A DNA stretch of 46,863 nucleotides from Pseudoalteromonas sp. BSi20652 (GTDB taxonomy: Bacteria > Pseudomonadota > Gammaproteobacteria > Enterobacterales > Alteromonadaceae): the NCBI RefSeq assembly GCF_000239855.1, contig NZ_BADT01000073.1:1-46863 (forward strand), in the 5' to 3' direction. The translations under genes were made by a program, and so were the position numbers. The first letter of the stretch is position 1. Every line of letters begins with the position of its first letter. A model generated the notes under the pieces. It saw nothing but the letters and a program-made list of their open reading frames with translations, ran no database searches and had not been told where the DNA came from. Shown here in pieces: positions 36,712 through 46,812 of the stretch.

Positions 36712-38247
36712 ATGGCATATCCACAAGCCGTGTTGGCTCAGCCAGTAAGTGCTAGCCTTGACTGCACATCTCATGATGCATTAATCATTATTAGTGACGA
36801 CTTTTCTAAATTACCAAATAACTCGCTACGTGATGCTGTTTTAGCGCAGGCAAAAGTAGATTCTCGCATTGGTAAACAAGTTACTTTATTAGTGATTGAA
36901 AATAAGCGTGTAGTGCTTGCGCCAACCGGTCCGCTAAATAGAGATTATGACGATGTACGCCGTTATTTTGATGCGGCAAAACTCGCTATTAATGAAGCTA
37001 AAGCATCGGGCAGTGTTAATCCTGCATTATTTTTACCTAATTTAAATGGTGATAGCCGTTACCAACATGCGCTGGAAGTTGCTTATTTAGGTGCTTGCCA
37101 AGCATTGTGGCAGCCGTTAGAAGCACGTGAATTTCATGGCGAGAGTATTGAACCTATAACAAGCATTGGTTTAGTTGGCGCAAGTGGGCAAACAATTAAA
37201 GCCGTTAATGCAATTGCTGCTGGTCAATATGCTGCGCGTGATTTATGCGGTACTGAACCTGAACGCATGGCTCCACCACGGTTTGCTGATTACTGCGTTG
37301 ATTTATTTAAAGGCTCAAACATTGCGGTTGATGTAATCGATGATATTGCAGCTATTGATAAAAATTACCCAATGTTAAGCACGGTTGCTCGCGCATCGTA
37401 TGCAGTTGAGCGCCATCACCCTCGTGTTGTTAAGCTTGAATATGTACCTGAGGGCGAAATTACTCGCACACTTATGTTTGTAGGTAAGGGTCTTGTATAC
37501 GATACAGGCGGTGCTGATTTAAAAGTGGGTGGTCATATGGCAGGCATGAGTCGCGATAAAGGCGGTGCAGCATCTGTTGCGGGGTTTATGAAAGCGGTTG
37601 CTGATTACCAGCCTAAAGGCGTTAAAGTGGTATCGTACTTAGCCGTTGTTCGTAACTCTATTGGCTCAGATTGTTTTGTGCCAGATGAAATTATTACTAG
37701 CCGCGAAGGTATCCGTGTACGTATTGGTAATACTGATGCAGAAGGGCGCTTGGCAATGGGCGACCTGCTAAGCGAAATGAAAGATTTAGCTAAAACTGAA
37801 ATAAACCCAACGTTGTTTACTGTTGCTACATTAACGGGACATGCTGCTCGTGCTATGGGTCCTTACGGTGCGTATGTTGAAAATGGTCCAGCTCGTAGCG
37901 CTGGTATTTCACGTCAAATAGCCGATTTGGGTGACTTATGGGCTGATGGTGCAGAAGTATCGCGTTCTCGCCGTGAAGATTACGATTTTATTAAACCACG
38001 CACGCTAGCTGACGATGTACTCTCTAGTAATAATGCGGCATCTGCAGTTACTGCTCGTGGGCATCAGTTCCCAATGGCGTTTATGGCTATTGTTGGTGGG
38101 CTAGATAAGCATGGTAACGATTCTGTACAGCCTTTACCCTATGTGCATATGGATATTGCTGGTAGCGGTGTAGAAGGCGGTGATTGGCAACATGGCAAGC
38201 CAACAGCTGCATCAGTAACGAGCTTGTTTGCACGTTACTGCTTATAA
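36712..38247 (+). CDS. Second M17-family (leucyl) aminopeptidase
   Basis: A 511-aa two-metal aminopeptidase of the M17 family, distinct from pepA at 3542-5059. Metal-binding and catalytic motifs are recognisable but divergent: FVGKGLVYDTGGADLK, MSRDKGGAA and the invariant [14 protein letters not shown]. The N-terminal domain is unlike PepA. The frame opens at 36646, but ATG at 36712 follows AGGA at a suitable distance and starts MAYPQAVLAQPV. A strong terminator follows at once. Its peptide preference is unknown. Confidence 0.88.
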   Translation: MAYPQAVLAQPVSASLDCTSHDALIIISDDFSKLPNNSLRDAVLAQAKVDSRIGKQVTLLVIENKRVVLAPTGPLNRDYDDVRRYFDAAKLAINEAKASGSVNPALFLPNLNGDSRYQHALEVAYLGACQALWQPLEAREFHGESIEPITSIGLVGASGQTIKAVNAIAAGQYAARDLCGTEPERMAPPRFADYCVDLFKGSNIAVDVIDDIAAIDKNYPMLSTVARASYAVERHHPRVVKLEYVPEGEITRTLMFVGKGLVYDTGGADLKVGGHMAGMSRDKGGAASVAGFMKAVADYQPKGVKVVSYLAVVRNSIGSDCFVPDEIITSREGIRVRIGNTDAEGRLAMGDLLSEMKDLAKTEINPTLFTVATLTGHAARAMGPYGAYVENGPARSAGISRQIADLGDLWADGAEVSRSRREDYDFIKPRTLADDVLSSNNAASAVTARGHQFPMAFMAIVGGLDKHGNDSVQPLPYVHMDIAGSGVEGGDWQHGKPTAASVTSLFARYCL

Positions 38248-38253
38248 GTAAAT

Positions 38254-38281
38254 AAAAAGCCCTGAATTTTCAGGGCTTTTT
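38254..38281 (+). terminator. Intrinsic terminator after the M17 aminopeptidase gene
   Basis: A 13-bp near-perfect stem AAAAAGCCCTGAA/TTCAGGGCTTTTT with a short loop. A- and T-rich on both sides, so it can also stop the convergent chemoreceptor gene ending at 38341. Confidence 0.9.
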
Positions 38282-38340
38282 GCTAAATATCTATCTAAAC
38301 TGAGTTTTTTAAGCGATTTATTACCCAGAGTTTAGGTTAG

Positions 38341-39979
38341 TTAGTCTAATTTAAAACGCTTAACAACACTAGATAGCTCTGAGCTACTTAGTTTTAGTTT
38401 TTCACTTGCATCTGTAAGTTGCGTCGTATTATTTAATGATTTTTCTGTGGAGTGTGATAGGTCATTTATCCGTAAATTAACTTCATCAGCGGCTTGTGTT
38501 TGTTGTTCTGTGGCGCGCGCTATTTGACTATTCATTTCGGTAATTATAGACACCAGTCTTTCTATTTCATCAAGAGAGGTATTAGCCAATGATGCCTGCT
38601 CTACGGTCGATATAGAGAGCGCTTGGCTGGCTTTTACAGCTTCAACAGCGGCTTTAGTTCCGTCTTGTAGTTTGGTTATCATAGCTTGTATTTCATCCGT
38701 ACTTTGGCCTGTACGGCTTGCTAAAGTACGCACTTCATCGGCAACAACAGCAAAGCCACGACCATGCTCACCTGCGCGCGCAGCCTCAATCGCAGCGTTT
38801 AAAGCCAGCAAGTTAGTTTGCTCCGAAATACTCCTAATTACATCAAGCACTGACCCTATATTATGGCTCTCGTTGGCTAAATCTTCCGTTACCCGGCTTA
38901 CTGTTTCTATGTTGCTAGAAAGCGTCTCTATGGCTGTAATTGTTTGAGCCACTACATTTTTACCTGTGGAAGCGTTTTTCGCTGCATCAATTGCAGCTTG
39001 TTCAGCGGCTTCTGCATTTTGGCTCACGTCATGTATTTGGTGGGTCATTTGCTCCATAGCAGCTGCTACTTGTGTTGAGCTGTCATTTTGTAGTTCAATA
39101 AATGAATGACTTGTTTTGCTTGATTCATCCACTGTATATGCATGCTCATTTACGTCAGTCGCGCTTTGCGATACATCAATTAAAGATTTACGCATTTTTG
39201 ATATAAAAGAATTAAATGAGTGAGATAGTTCTGAAATTTCGTCATTCCCTTCTTCGTTTAAGCTGCGTGTTAAATCCCCCTCACCTTGCGAAATATCTTT
39301 CATCATATCAGCTGCAAGTCGTGTAGGTACAATAACGCTCTTACCTATAAAGTAACAAAGTAAGATAACGGCAAGTATCATTATAATTGCATTTATAATT
39401 ATTAAATTACGTTGTTCCTCAAACGCAACATCGATTGAATCAAGATAAACACCAGAGCCAATAATCCATTGCCATTGATTAAACCCTTTAACAAATGCAA
39501 TTTTATCGACTGGGTTATCATTTCCAGGTTTTTGGCCATTTATAGGGGATAAAGCCTTCACCAGTGCTTTTGACAATATTTACCATATCAACAAAGAGGG
39601 CCTTTCCGTCGGGATCTTTGTTATTGGTTAAGTCTTTGCCTTCGAGCGCTGGTTTTATAGGATGCATTAGCATTTTTGGTTGGTAGCTATTAATCCAAAA
39701 ATAATTGGTGTTGTCATACCTCAGTGCGCGAATGGCTTGCATTGCTTGTAATTGTGCTTGTTGTTGTGTGAGTTCTTTATTTTTTTCAAGCGTATAAAAA
39801 TGATCAATAACGCTATATGCGGTCTCTACTACATTTTGTGTTTTGAGGTATTGCTCGTTTTTAAGTGCATCATATTGATGAGTTAAGCTTGAAATACTTA
39901 ATACGATCAAACCAAAAACAACAATACCTACCAAAATAGCGAAACGTTGAAAGATACTAAAACGACGAAGGTTGAGCAT
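38341..39979 (-). CDS. Methyl-accepting chemotaxis protein with sCache-type sensor (one frameshift)
   Basis: A chemoreceptor with a first membrane helix (about 12-32), a periplasmic single-Cache sensor ([13 protein letters not shown], then [11 protein letters not shown]), a second helix, a HAMP domain and a signalling domain with the conserved tip [21 protein letters not shown]. The frame breaks at a T-run on the plus strand (39529-39533). Removing one base joins YKWPK to [12 protein letters not shown] and yields 545 aa. The two pieces overlap by 59 bp in different frames. A good AAAGGATAAATGT site precedes the start. The break resembles a base-count error. Confidence 0.87.
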
Positions 39980-40070
39980 ACATTTATCCTTTATAAGTTT
40001 GCACTAAAAAGTGCATAGGATAAGCGTAGCTAAAAAAAGAATTTAATCTAGGTTTGCCACTCATTAATGC

Positions 40071-40101
40071 AAAAAAAAGGCTGATTTCTCAATCAGCCTT
40101 T
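40071..40101 (-). terminator. Intrinsic terminator of the DPP IV-type gene
   Basis: An 11-bp stem AAAGGCTGATT/AATCAGCCTTT (40076-40086 and 40091-40101). On the minus strand it is followed by eight U (the A-run 40071-40078). It lies 24 bp after the peptidase stop. Confidence 0.88.
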
Positions 40102-40125
40102 AGTTTATTTTTTAACACCGTTTAA

Positions 40126-42352
40126 CTATTTAACATCAAAATGACGATTAAAGAAGTTTGTAATTGTTTGATGTAAGTGTGTTTGAACCTGTTTTCCACG
40201 TAGGCTGTGTTTAGAGCCTGGGTAGGTCATCATTTCAAACTGTTTTTCGTTATCTTGCAGTTGTTTGAACAATTTAGTTGAATGCGTAAACAATACATTG
40301 TCGTCAGCCATGCCATGATAAATCATTAATGGGCCTTTTAAGCCATCTGCATATGGAAATACTGCGCTGTCTTCGTAGCCTTTAGCATTCGTATCAGGGT
40401 GACCTAAATAACGCTCTGTGTAATGCGTATCGTATAGAGCCCAATCGGTTACTGGAGCACCCGATACGCCGGCTTGAAAGTAATCGCCTGCTTTAAACAT
40501 AGTCATAAGTGCCATGTAGCCGCCGTAGCTGTGGCCATAAACACCAATGCGTTGTGGGTCTACGTAATCAAGTGTACGTAAAAACTCTACGCCTTTAATT
40601 TGATCGGCAACTTCAACCACACCTAGGTTTTTATAAATAGCATCTTCAAACTTTTTACCACGGTTGTACGAACCACGGTTATCCAGTTGAAAAATTACGT
40701 AACCTTGTTGCGCCATGTACTGAAAGTACAAGTTTTTACTGCGCCAGCTATTCGTCACTCGTTGGGCATGCGGCCCGCCGTATACGTTAACAATAACAGG
40801 GTGCTTTTTGTCATTAGTAATGTTGCTCGGCTTAAATAAACGGTAATGCATAACTTGACCATCATCGGCTTGAATTGTGCCGTATTCTGGTTTTGTTAAG
40901 TCGCTTAAATAAGGGGTAAGCGGGTGGCTGCTATCAAGCTTGTTTTCTTCAAGCCAGGTAATAAATTCGCCGTTTACTTTACGAAGTGCTGCTGAGTTTG
41001 GTTTATTATCAGATGAGCTATTATCGATAAAGGTTTTACTGTCTTTTGCTAGCACAACATTATGGTACTGGCCTTTTTCGGTGATACGTTTGGCATCGCC
41101 TTTTTTAAATAAAGGCGCGCTGTATAAATGGCTTTCAAGCGGTGTATCTTTTCGACCGGCAAAGTAAATAATGCCTTTTTTCTCATCAATACCTTTTAAG
41201 CTATCAACAGCCCAATCACCTGAGGTAATTTGGCGAACAAGTTGACCGTTTGTGCGATACAGATATAAGTGTTTAAAACCGTCACGCTCAGATGCCCATA
41301 CAAAGTGTTTTTTGTCTTTTAAAAAACTCAAGATCAAAATGTAGGTTTATCCACGTTTCGCTGTTTTCGGTCAGCGCAACTTTTTGGGCTTTAGTTTCGC
41401 TGTTATAAAAACGCAGTTCTAGTTTATGTTGCGAGCGATTTTGCCATTGGTACGACAGTGTATTGCCGTCATTTAGCCATTTTGCACGCGCGATATAAAT
41501 GTCTTCATCTTTACCTAAATCAATCCAATCTACTTTTTGGTCGTTTAGCTTAACCACACCGAGTTGAATTTTTACGTTATCGGTACCAGTAAACGGGTAG
41601 CGTTGGTTAAATAATTTAACTTCGTCAGCGTAAATTTCGTTACGGATAGCTTCTTTAACTGGGGTTTCGTCAACGCGGGTATAGGCAATTTTAGTTTCAT
41701 CACCTGACCACCAGTAACCGGTCATGCGGCTCATTTCTTCTTGAGCTACAAATTCGGCCATGCCGTTTTTAATTACGCCGCCGCCATCTTTACTAAGCTG
41801 AATCTCTTTACCTGATTCAAGCTCTAAAGCGAATAGGTTTTGCTCTCGAATAAACGATACGTAGTTACCTTTAGGTGAAAAGCGTGCATCGGTTTCAAAT
41901 GTTTCAGTGTCGGTTAGTTTTTTACTTTTAGCAGAGGCTAAATCGTAATAGTAAAGGTCGCCGTTAAGTGGGAATAAAAGTGCTTTACCGTCTTTAGACC
42001 ATTTGTATTCTAATATGCCTTTACCAAAAATACGTTGGCGTTCGCGGCGTGCTTTTTCTTCATCAGATAGGTTTTCTGGGCCTGAAAATAACTTTGCCGA
42101 ATCAACTAGTACACGGTTGGTGTTATCTTTTAGATTGTATTCCCATAAATCGTAGCGGTTGTAGTCATCGCTTTTGCCTTGTAAATAAGTTACACGGCTG
42201 CCGTCAGGCGAAAATTTAAGTTGTACAGGCGATTTACCAGAAAGGCTCGGATCGTCAAAAATACGCTCCAACGATAAAGGTTTTGCTTGAACACTAATAG
42301 CGCCAACCATTAATGGTAGGGCTAGTGAGAGGTGTTTTATTTTTTTTAGCAC
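40126..42352 (-). CDS. Secreted dipeptidyl peptidase IV-type serine peptidase (one frameshift)
   Basis: An S9B-family serine peptidase that cleaves dipeptides, usually Xaa-Pro, from N-termini. GTG start, signal peptide (KKIKHLSLALPLMVGAISVQA), N-terminal beta-propeller and the DPP IV double-Glu motif EFVAQEEM. The C-terminal alpha/beta-hydrolase domain has the nucleophile in GHSYGGYMAL, the Asp in GMADDNVLF and the His in PGSKHSL. The frame breaks at an A-run on the plus strand (41321-41326). Removing one base joins FDLEF to LKDKKHFVWASERDG and gives 741 aa. Both halves are fully conserved, so an indel error is the simplest cause. Confidence 0.88.
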
Positions 42353-42463
42353 AAGGTTGCCTTAGCTTATTATAAATATTGCTTTGATGGTAAAGCCAAG
42401 CGTGTGCAACTGCAACTAAATGCTATAAAGTGGCGATTATTAAAGACAAAGTAGGACATAACA

Positions 42464-42868
42464 ATGACTCACCCTGAATTTAAACTAGCGCCAGAACTTA
42501 AACGCGACTGTATAGAGCTTGCCGATTGGCCACTGTGTAAAGTACTTTTATTGAACGACAGCCAATATCCGTGGTTTGTATTAGTGCCTAGGCAGGCTAA
42601 CTTAAAAGAGATAATTGATTTATCTGAGGATGATCAAATTGTGTATTTAAAAGAGTCAGCCAAGCTAAGTAAATTATTAATGGATGTGTTTAGCCCGGAT
42701 AAATTAAACATAGCGGCTTTGGGTAATATGGTGCCGCAATTACATATTCATCATATAGCACGTTTTACGACTGATGCTGCCTGGCCTGCGCCAATTTGGG
42801 GTAAGTATCCAGCAGTGCCTTATACAGATGTACAAATTACAGAGTTAAAAAAAGCGCTGCAGTTTTAA
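42464..42868 (+). CDS. HIT-domain hydrolase
   Basis: A 134-aa protein of the histidine-triad superfamily of nucleotide hydrolases and transferases. The triad appears as QLHIHHIAR near residues 91-99; here the usual HXHXHXX reads HIHHIAR, a variant spacing seen in bacterial HIT branches. YPWFVLVPRQ and NIAALGNMVPQLH are also conserved. AGGACATAACA precedes the ATG. Its stop codon lies inside the stem-loop of the following terminator. Confidence 0.85.
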   Translation: MTHPEFKLAPELKRDCIELADWPLCKVLLLNDSQYPWFVLVPRQANLKEIIDLSEDDQIVYLKESAKLSKLLMDVFSPDKLNIAALGNMVPQLHIHHIARFTTDAAWPAPIWGKYPAVPYTDVQITELKKALQF

Positions 42869-42884
42869 ACTGCAACGCTTTTTT
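42849..42884 (+). terminator. Intrinsic terminator overlapping the HIT gene end
   Basis: A long stem with one mismatch: AAAAAGCG-C-TGCAGTTT pairs with AAACTGCA-A-CGCTTTTT (from 42849 to about 42883). The HIT stop codon is within the apex. It is symmetrical and can also serve the convergent lipoprotein gene ending at 42910. Confidence 0.85.
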
Positions 42885-42909
42885 AGGGTTTAGCTAAGTT
42901 TAACTAAGC

Positions 42910-44613
42910 TTATTTGAGCCCTAGCACTTCTTTACCTTGTTTAAACGTTACATCTACAGGGATATTTGCTTTGCTTAGTTTTTCTAAGTCTTCAGCAAGT
43001 TCTTCTTTGATATCGCCATGTGTTGCAATTAGCTGATCTACCTTTTCGTAATCGCCATCACCTTGTAAGGTTAAAATTAAGCGAGAAAGCTTGGCCATTG
43101 CAATGCTCATTTTTTCCATATTAACGCGGTACAGGCCTTCTTCATTTTTAGAAAAAGCGCCTTCTTGAGCAAAAAAGTTAAAGCGGATCATATTTGCTTT
43201 ACCATGCGCGCTTGATGCTCCAAAACGAACTGAGCGGAATATACCCGCCATAAAGGTCGTGTAATAATCTTCAATAGTTCCTTCTGTAATTTCGCCCTTT
43301 TTAAGCAATTGCTCAATCATATACAGGCCTAAAATGTCGGCTTTACCTTCTTCAAGCGCACTGGCGTGTTCTTGTAGTGATTGGCGAACTGTGCCTTTAC
43401 CAGTGATTGTATTTTTAATACCTAAACCGTGAGCCACTTCGTGGAACATGGTGTTGGCAAAAAATGCATCAAAAGTAATGTGTTTACGCTGCTCAGGTAC
43501 GATTAACTGCTCTGAAATTGGTACTAAAATTTTATCAAACTTAGCGCGCATCGCATTTTTAAGTTGCAGGCGACGAGTTCCTTTTTCTAGCTGTACTTGC
43601 TCATCGTTTGGTAAGTTAATTGCAATTGTTTTGCTGCCGGCGTTTGAATGCCCTGCGTAGTAAACGACATCATATGCATTTAGGTCGGCGTCAGAGCCTG
43701 GTACTTCTTGTTTGTACTTAGCATCAACGGGTAAGTCTTTTTGAAGATCAGGTAAAAATGCTGCAAATTTAGCTAAGCGCTCGCTCCATTTTAAATCTTT
43801 AATAAGTACGTAAGATTCATACGCTGCACGGTAACCAAATAATTGATCTTCATAAGTCTCAATAGGACCAATAACCACATCTACTGGGTTATTTTTCATA
43901 TCCATCCAAGCAAAGTCAGAAGCTTGGAAGTCATCTTTTTGTAGTGCATCAGCACGCAGGTTTAAGTAATTAGCAAACTCTTTGTCATCAGCAAGTTTAC
44001 TTGCTTGACGTAAAAGGTCTGCGGCTTTTGAAAGCCTATTAGCGTATTCTTTTGAGTATGGCACGCTGTAAAGCTTACCTTGCTCATCACGCTTAATTAC
44101 AGAGTAAAGGCCTGTTTTGTCTTCAACATCTGCATTGTTTAACTCTTCTTTGGTTATATCAGCAGGGTAAAACTGTGCGCCAAGGGGTTTTTCTTTATAA
44201 CCAGATAAAAACGCTTCATCGCCATTCAAACGATCCCATGGACCGTAGTTAATATCGGCAAATTTACGTACTTTGTCGTCGTTTAGTTTTGCTAAAAAAG
44301 CATCTTTATTTTCACCAAAAGATTGCTTCCAAAATAACGCGTCCATTATTTTTGAAGCATCAATAAGCTTTGCAACCATCGCTCGTTGGTTGTCGCTTAA
44401 GTGTGATAAATCACTTTTTAAGCTAAAGTCGGTGTAAATATCTAAACGTTGTTGATCTGCATTAATAGGCTCAGAGCCTGATTGTGGATTGCTTTTTTGA
44501 GGAAGCTCTGTGGCTGTGTTGTCGCTAGAAGACGGCGCTTGTTCAGAACATGCACTAAGAAAAACGACACCAGATAGCATAATTGCTTGGCTAATTTTAT
44601 TTAAGATCATCAT
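42910..44613 (-). CDS. Zinc-metallopeptidase-like lipoprotein (M49/DPP III-related)
   Basis: A 567-aa predicted lipoprotein. A lipobox LSAC (19-22) follows a hydrophobic signal, and then a Ser/Gln/Asn-rich linker (23-50). Near residue 391 a zinc motif HEVAHG (NTMFHEVAHGLG) is followed by a glutamate helix (ALEEGKADILGL), the layout of DPP III-related (M49) peptidases. Classical DPP III has an extra residue in this motif (HExxxH); here it is the five-residue HExxH. YGPWDRL near residue 124 is also conserved in the group. Dipeptidyl-peptidase activity is inference. It is convergent with the HIT gene. Confidence 0.82.
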   Translation of the reverse strand: MMILNKISQAIMLSGVVFLSACSEQAPSSSDNTATELPQKSNPQSGSEPINADQQRLDIYTDFSLKSDLSHLSDNQRAMVAKLIDASKIMDALFWKQSFGENKDAFLAKLNDDKVRKFADINYGPWDRLNGDEAFLSGYKEKPLGAQFYPADITKEELNNADVEDKTGLYSVIKRDEQGKLYSVPYSKEYANRLSKAADLLRQASKLADDKEFANYLNLRADALQKDDFQASDFAWMDMKNNPVDVVIGPIETYEDQLFGYRAAYESYVLIKDLKWSERLAKFAAFLPDLQKDLPVDAKYKQEVPGSDADLNAYDVVYYAGHSNAGSKTIAINLPNDEQVQLEKGTRRLQLKNAMRAKFDKILVPISEQLIVPEQRKHITFDAFFANTMFHEVAHGLGIKNTITGKGTVRQSLQEHASALEEGKADILGLYMIEQLLKKGEITEGTIEDYYTTFMAGIFRSVRFGASSAHGKANMIRFNFFAQEGAFSKNEEGLYRVNMEKMSIAMAKLSRLILTLQGDGDYEKVDQLIATHGDIKEELAEDLEKLSKANIPVDVTFKQGKEVLGLK

Positions 44614-44906
44614 ATTGCCCGTTAAAAAAGTAAGTTTAATAATTTGTACTGGCTAGAAAAACACTAAAAAAGGCACAAACGCTTCCTTATTGTGGTTGCA
44701 TTAAAGCAAAACTGAATGGTAAATAGCAAGTATTTGGCGTTGTAAAGCACATGGATGAGGCAAAGGAAGATAGATAAAAATAAACTTCTATAATTTTATT
44801 AACTTTATCGGTAAGTTAGGCAATACTAACTCTATTAATAATACAAAAATTAACTGCTCAAATTTATAGTTAATTTACAGACTAAACACAAAAGGATGGC
44901 AGCTTT

Positions 44907-45746
44907 ATGTCTACAGAAAATGCTTTATTAACGATTTTAGTTGATAGAATAAATAACGATACGTTAGTTTTACCAACGCTACCAGAGGTAGCGATTAAGG
45001 TTCGACAAGCTGCAGATAACCCTGATGTGAATTTAATGCAAATGTCAGATGTTATATCACAAGATCCTGCTTTATCTGCTCGTATGATTAAAGTGGCTAA
45101 TAGTGCAATTATGGGACGCTCTATAAAAGTATCTAATTTACAACAAGCAGTGACTCGCATTGGGTTGCGCCAAATTAAAAATATTGCAACGGCTATGGCT
45201 ATGGAGCAATTATTTGTATCAAACAATGAGCTGATTAAAGGCTACATGGGCAAGGCGTGGCAAAAAACATTAATCGTTGCTAGTCATTCAATATCATTAA
45301 TGGAGTTTTATTTAAAAAACAATAAACACACTTCATTAAATCGTGATTCAATTACACTTACTGCGCTTGTTTATAATATTGGTGTATTACCAATTTTAAC
45401 AGAAGCTGAGCGCCACCCTGAGGTATTTGCTAATCCAAGTTTTCTAGCTCATGCGATTCAAAAGTTGAGTGGCAAAATAGGCTCTTCAATTATGTTTGCG
45501 TGGGAGTTTCCTAAAGAGTTTGTTGATGTTGCTCAAAGCTGGGCTGATGCTAGCTATAAACCAGAGCAAGTAAGTTACGTTGACTTTATTCGCGTAGGGG
45601 CAATATTAGAGGGGACGTTACAAGTTTCTGATAAGTCAGCAGCGTTGCAAACATACATAGATAAAGGGGTTATTCCTTCTATGCAGTTATTCACAAGTGA
45701 TGAGTACAATGAAATGCTAACAGATGTAAAAGATATGTTTAGCTGA
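44907..45746 (+). CDS. HDOD-domain signalling protein
   Basis: A 279-aa cytoplasmic protein whose HDOD domain (about 15-215) is recognisable from LPTLPEVAIKVRQ, VISQDPALSARMIKVANS and LQQAVTRIGLRQIKNIA. HDOD domains are inactive relatives of HD hydrolases that act as protein-protein scaffolds in signalling, often near c-di-GMP or chemotaxis networks. It is single-domain with a short C-terminal tail. A good AAAGGATGG site lies before the ATG and a terminator follows, so it is monocistronic. Confidence 0.93.
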   Translation: MSTENALLTILVDRINNDTLVLPTLPEVAIKVRQAADNPDVNLMQMSDVISQDPALSARMIKVANSAIMGRSIKVSNLQQAVTRIGLRQIKNIATAMAMEQLFVSNNELIKGYMGKAWQKTLIVASHSISLMEFYLKNNKHTSLNRDSITLTALVYNIGVLPILTEAERHPEVFANPSFLAHAIQKLSGKIGSSIMFAWEFPKEFVDVAQSWADASYKPEQVSYVDFIRVGAILEGTLQVSDKSAALQTYIDKGVIPSMQLFTSDEYNEMLTDVKDMFS

Positions 45747-45765
45747 ATATCCCCTAAAATGAATT

Positions 45766-45797
45766 AAAAAAAAGCACGATTTAATCGTGCTTTTTTT
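45766..45797 (+). terminator. Intrinsic terminator between the HDOD gene and rdgC
   Basis: An 8-bp core stem AGCACGAT/ATCGTGCT (45773-45780 and 45784-45791) with A- and T-runs on both sides, so it works for both convergent genes. Confidence 0.9.
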
Positions 45798-45818
45798 ATG
45801 CTTAAAACAAGATTAACG

Positions 45819-46736
45819 TTATGATTTAGCTAAGTCTTCAATATCACCTAAGCCAGCAGTTAGTTCTTCAAGCAATTGCTTAATTTCTTCAGAAGCTAAA
45901 ATAAAGTCTGCATCTAATTTTACTGCCATATCTTCTTTAGGTATGTCAGCATTTTCTTCTTTTAGTGTTTCTGAGTAGCTCAAACGTTTAATTGAACCAT
46001 CGTTTTGCAACATAAATTTAAGGCGTTCTTGCCAATCAAGGGCAAGTTTAGTAACACGTTTACCACTTTCTAGGTGTGATTTAACTTCGTCACATGATAG
46101 ATCATGGCCTTTTAGCTTAACTTGAGCGCCACTGTCGTCTGCTTCTTCAAGTTCTGCGTCTGAGCCGATTGCAAAACCCTCTGGCGTACTAAAGTTAGTT
46201 AACCAATCAGTTAAAAATACATCTAGGTCGTAGTTAGCAAACGCAGGTACAACGGGTAATGTTCCCAATGATTTACGAAGTAATGCGAGTAACTCTTCAG
46301 CTTTGTTAAAGCTACCACTATTTACAACAACCCAACCATTTTCTTGGTCAATAAATGCAAATTGTAAACTTGATTTTTTAAATGCTTGAGGAAGAAGAGT
46401 GTGAAGAATATTCTCTTTTAGTTCATCTTTTTCTTTCTTTTTAACTGGACGATTTTCTTCGGCTTCAATTAAATCAACTTTTTCAGCAACAAGTTCATTA
46501 ATAACAGAAGCAGGCAATACTTTTTCTTCACGCTTAGCACACACTAAAATACTTTTTTGAGAAAAGTGCGATAACGTTTCACCATGCTTTCCAAACGCCT
46601 TCGTCCAACCAAATGTAGTTAGTTCTTGGCCAGTACATGGGCGAAATAAATCTTGCTCTAGTGCTTTATCAAAAGCTTCTTGAGTATATGAAACGTCTTG
46701 CTTAAAGCGGTAACAAATAAGGTTACTAAACCACAT
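45819..46736 (-). CDS. rdgC: Recombination-associated protein RdgC
   Basis: RdgC forms a ring around double-stranded DNA and limits RecA loading. The product from ATG 46736 has 305 residues, the usual length, and starts MWFSNLICYRF. It carries CAKREEKVLPASVI, LLRKSLGTLPVVP, TKLALDWQERLKF and KLDADFILASEEI, all conserved in RdgC. The frame extends to a TTG at 46769, but those 11 residues are absent in E. coli RdgC. Element copy C starts about 80 bp upstream of the start. Confidence 0.94.
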   Translation of the reverse strand: MWFSNLICYRFKQDVSYTQEAFDKALEQDLFRPCTGQELTTFGWTKAFGKHGETLSHFSQKSILVCAKREEKVLPASVINELVAEKVDLIEAEENRPVKKKEKDELKENILHTLLPQAFKKSSLQFAFIDQENGWVVVNSGSFNKAEELLALLRKSLGTLPVVPAFANYDLDVFLTDWLTNFSTPEGFAIGSDAELEEADDSGAQVKLKGHDLSCDEVKSHLESGKRVTKLALDWQERLKFMLQNDGSIKRLSYSETLKEENADIPKEDMAVKLDADFILASEEIKQLLEELTAGLGDIEDLAKS

Positions 46737-46812
46737 AGGGGAATTAATCCATTTGAAAAATTTATTCAATCATAGCAATAAAAACAGCATCTCGAAATGA
46801 CTGATTTGTTAC

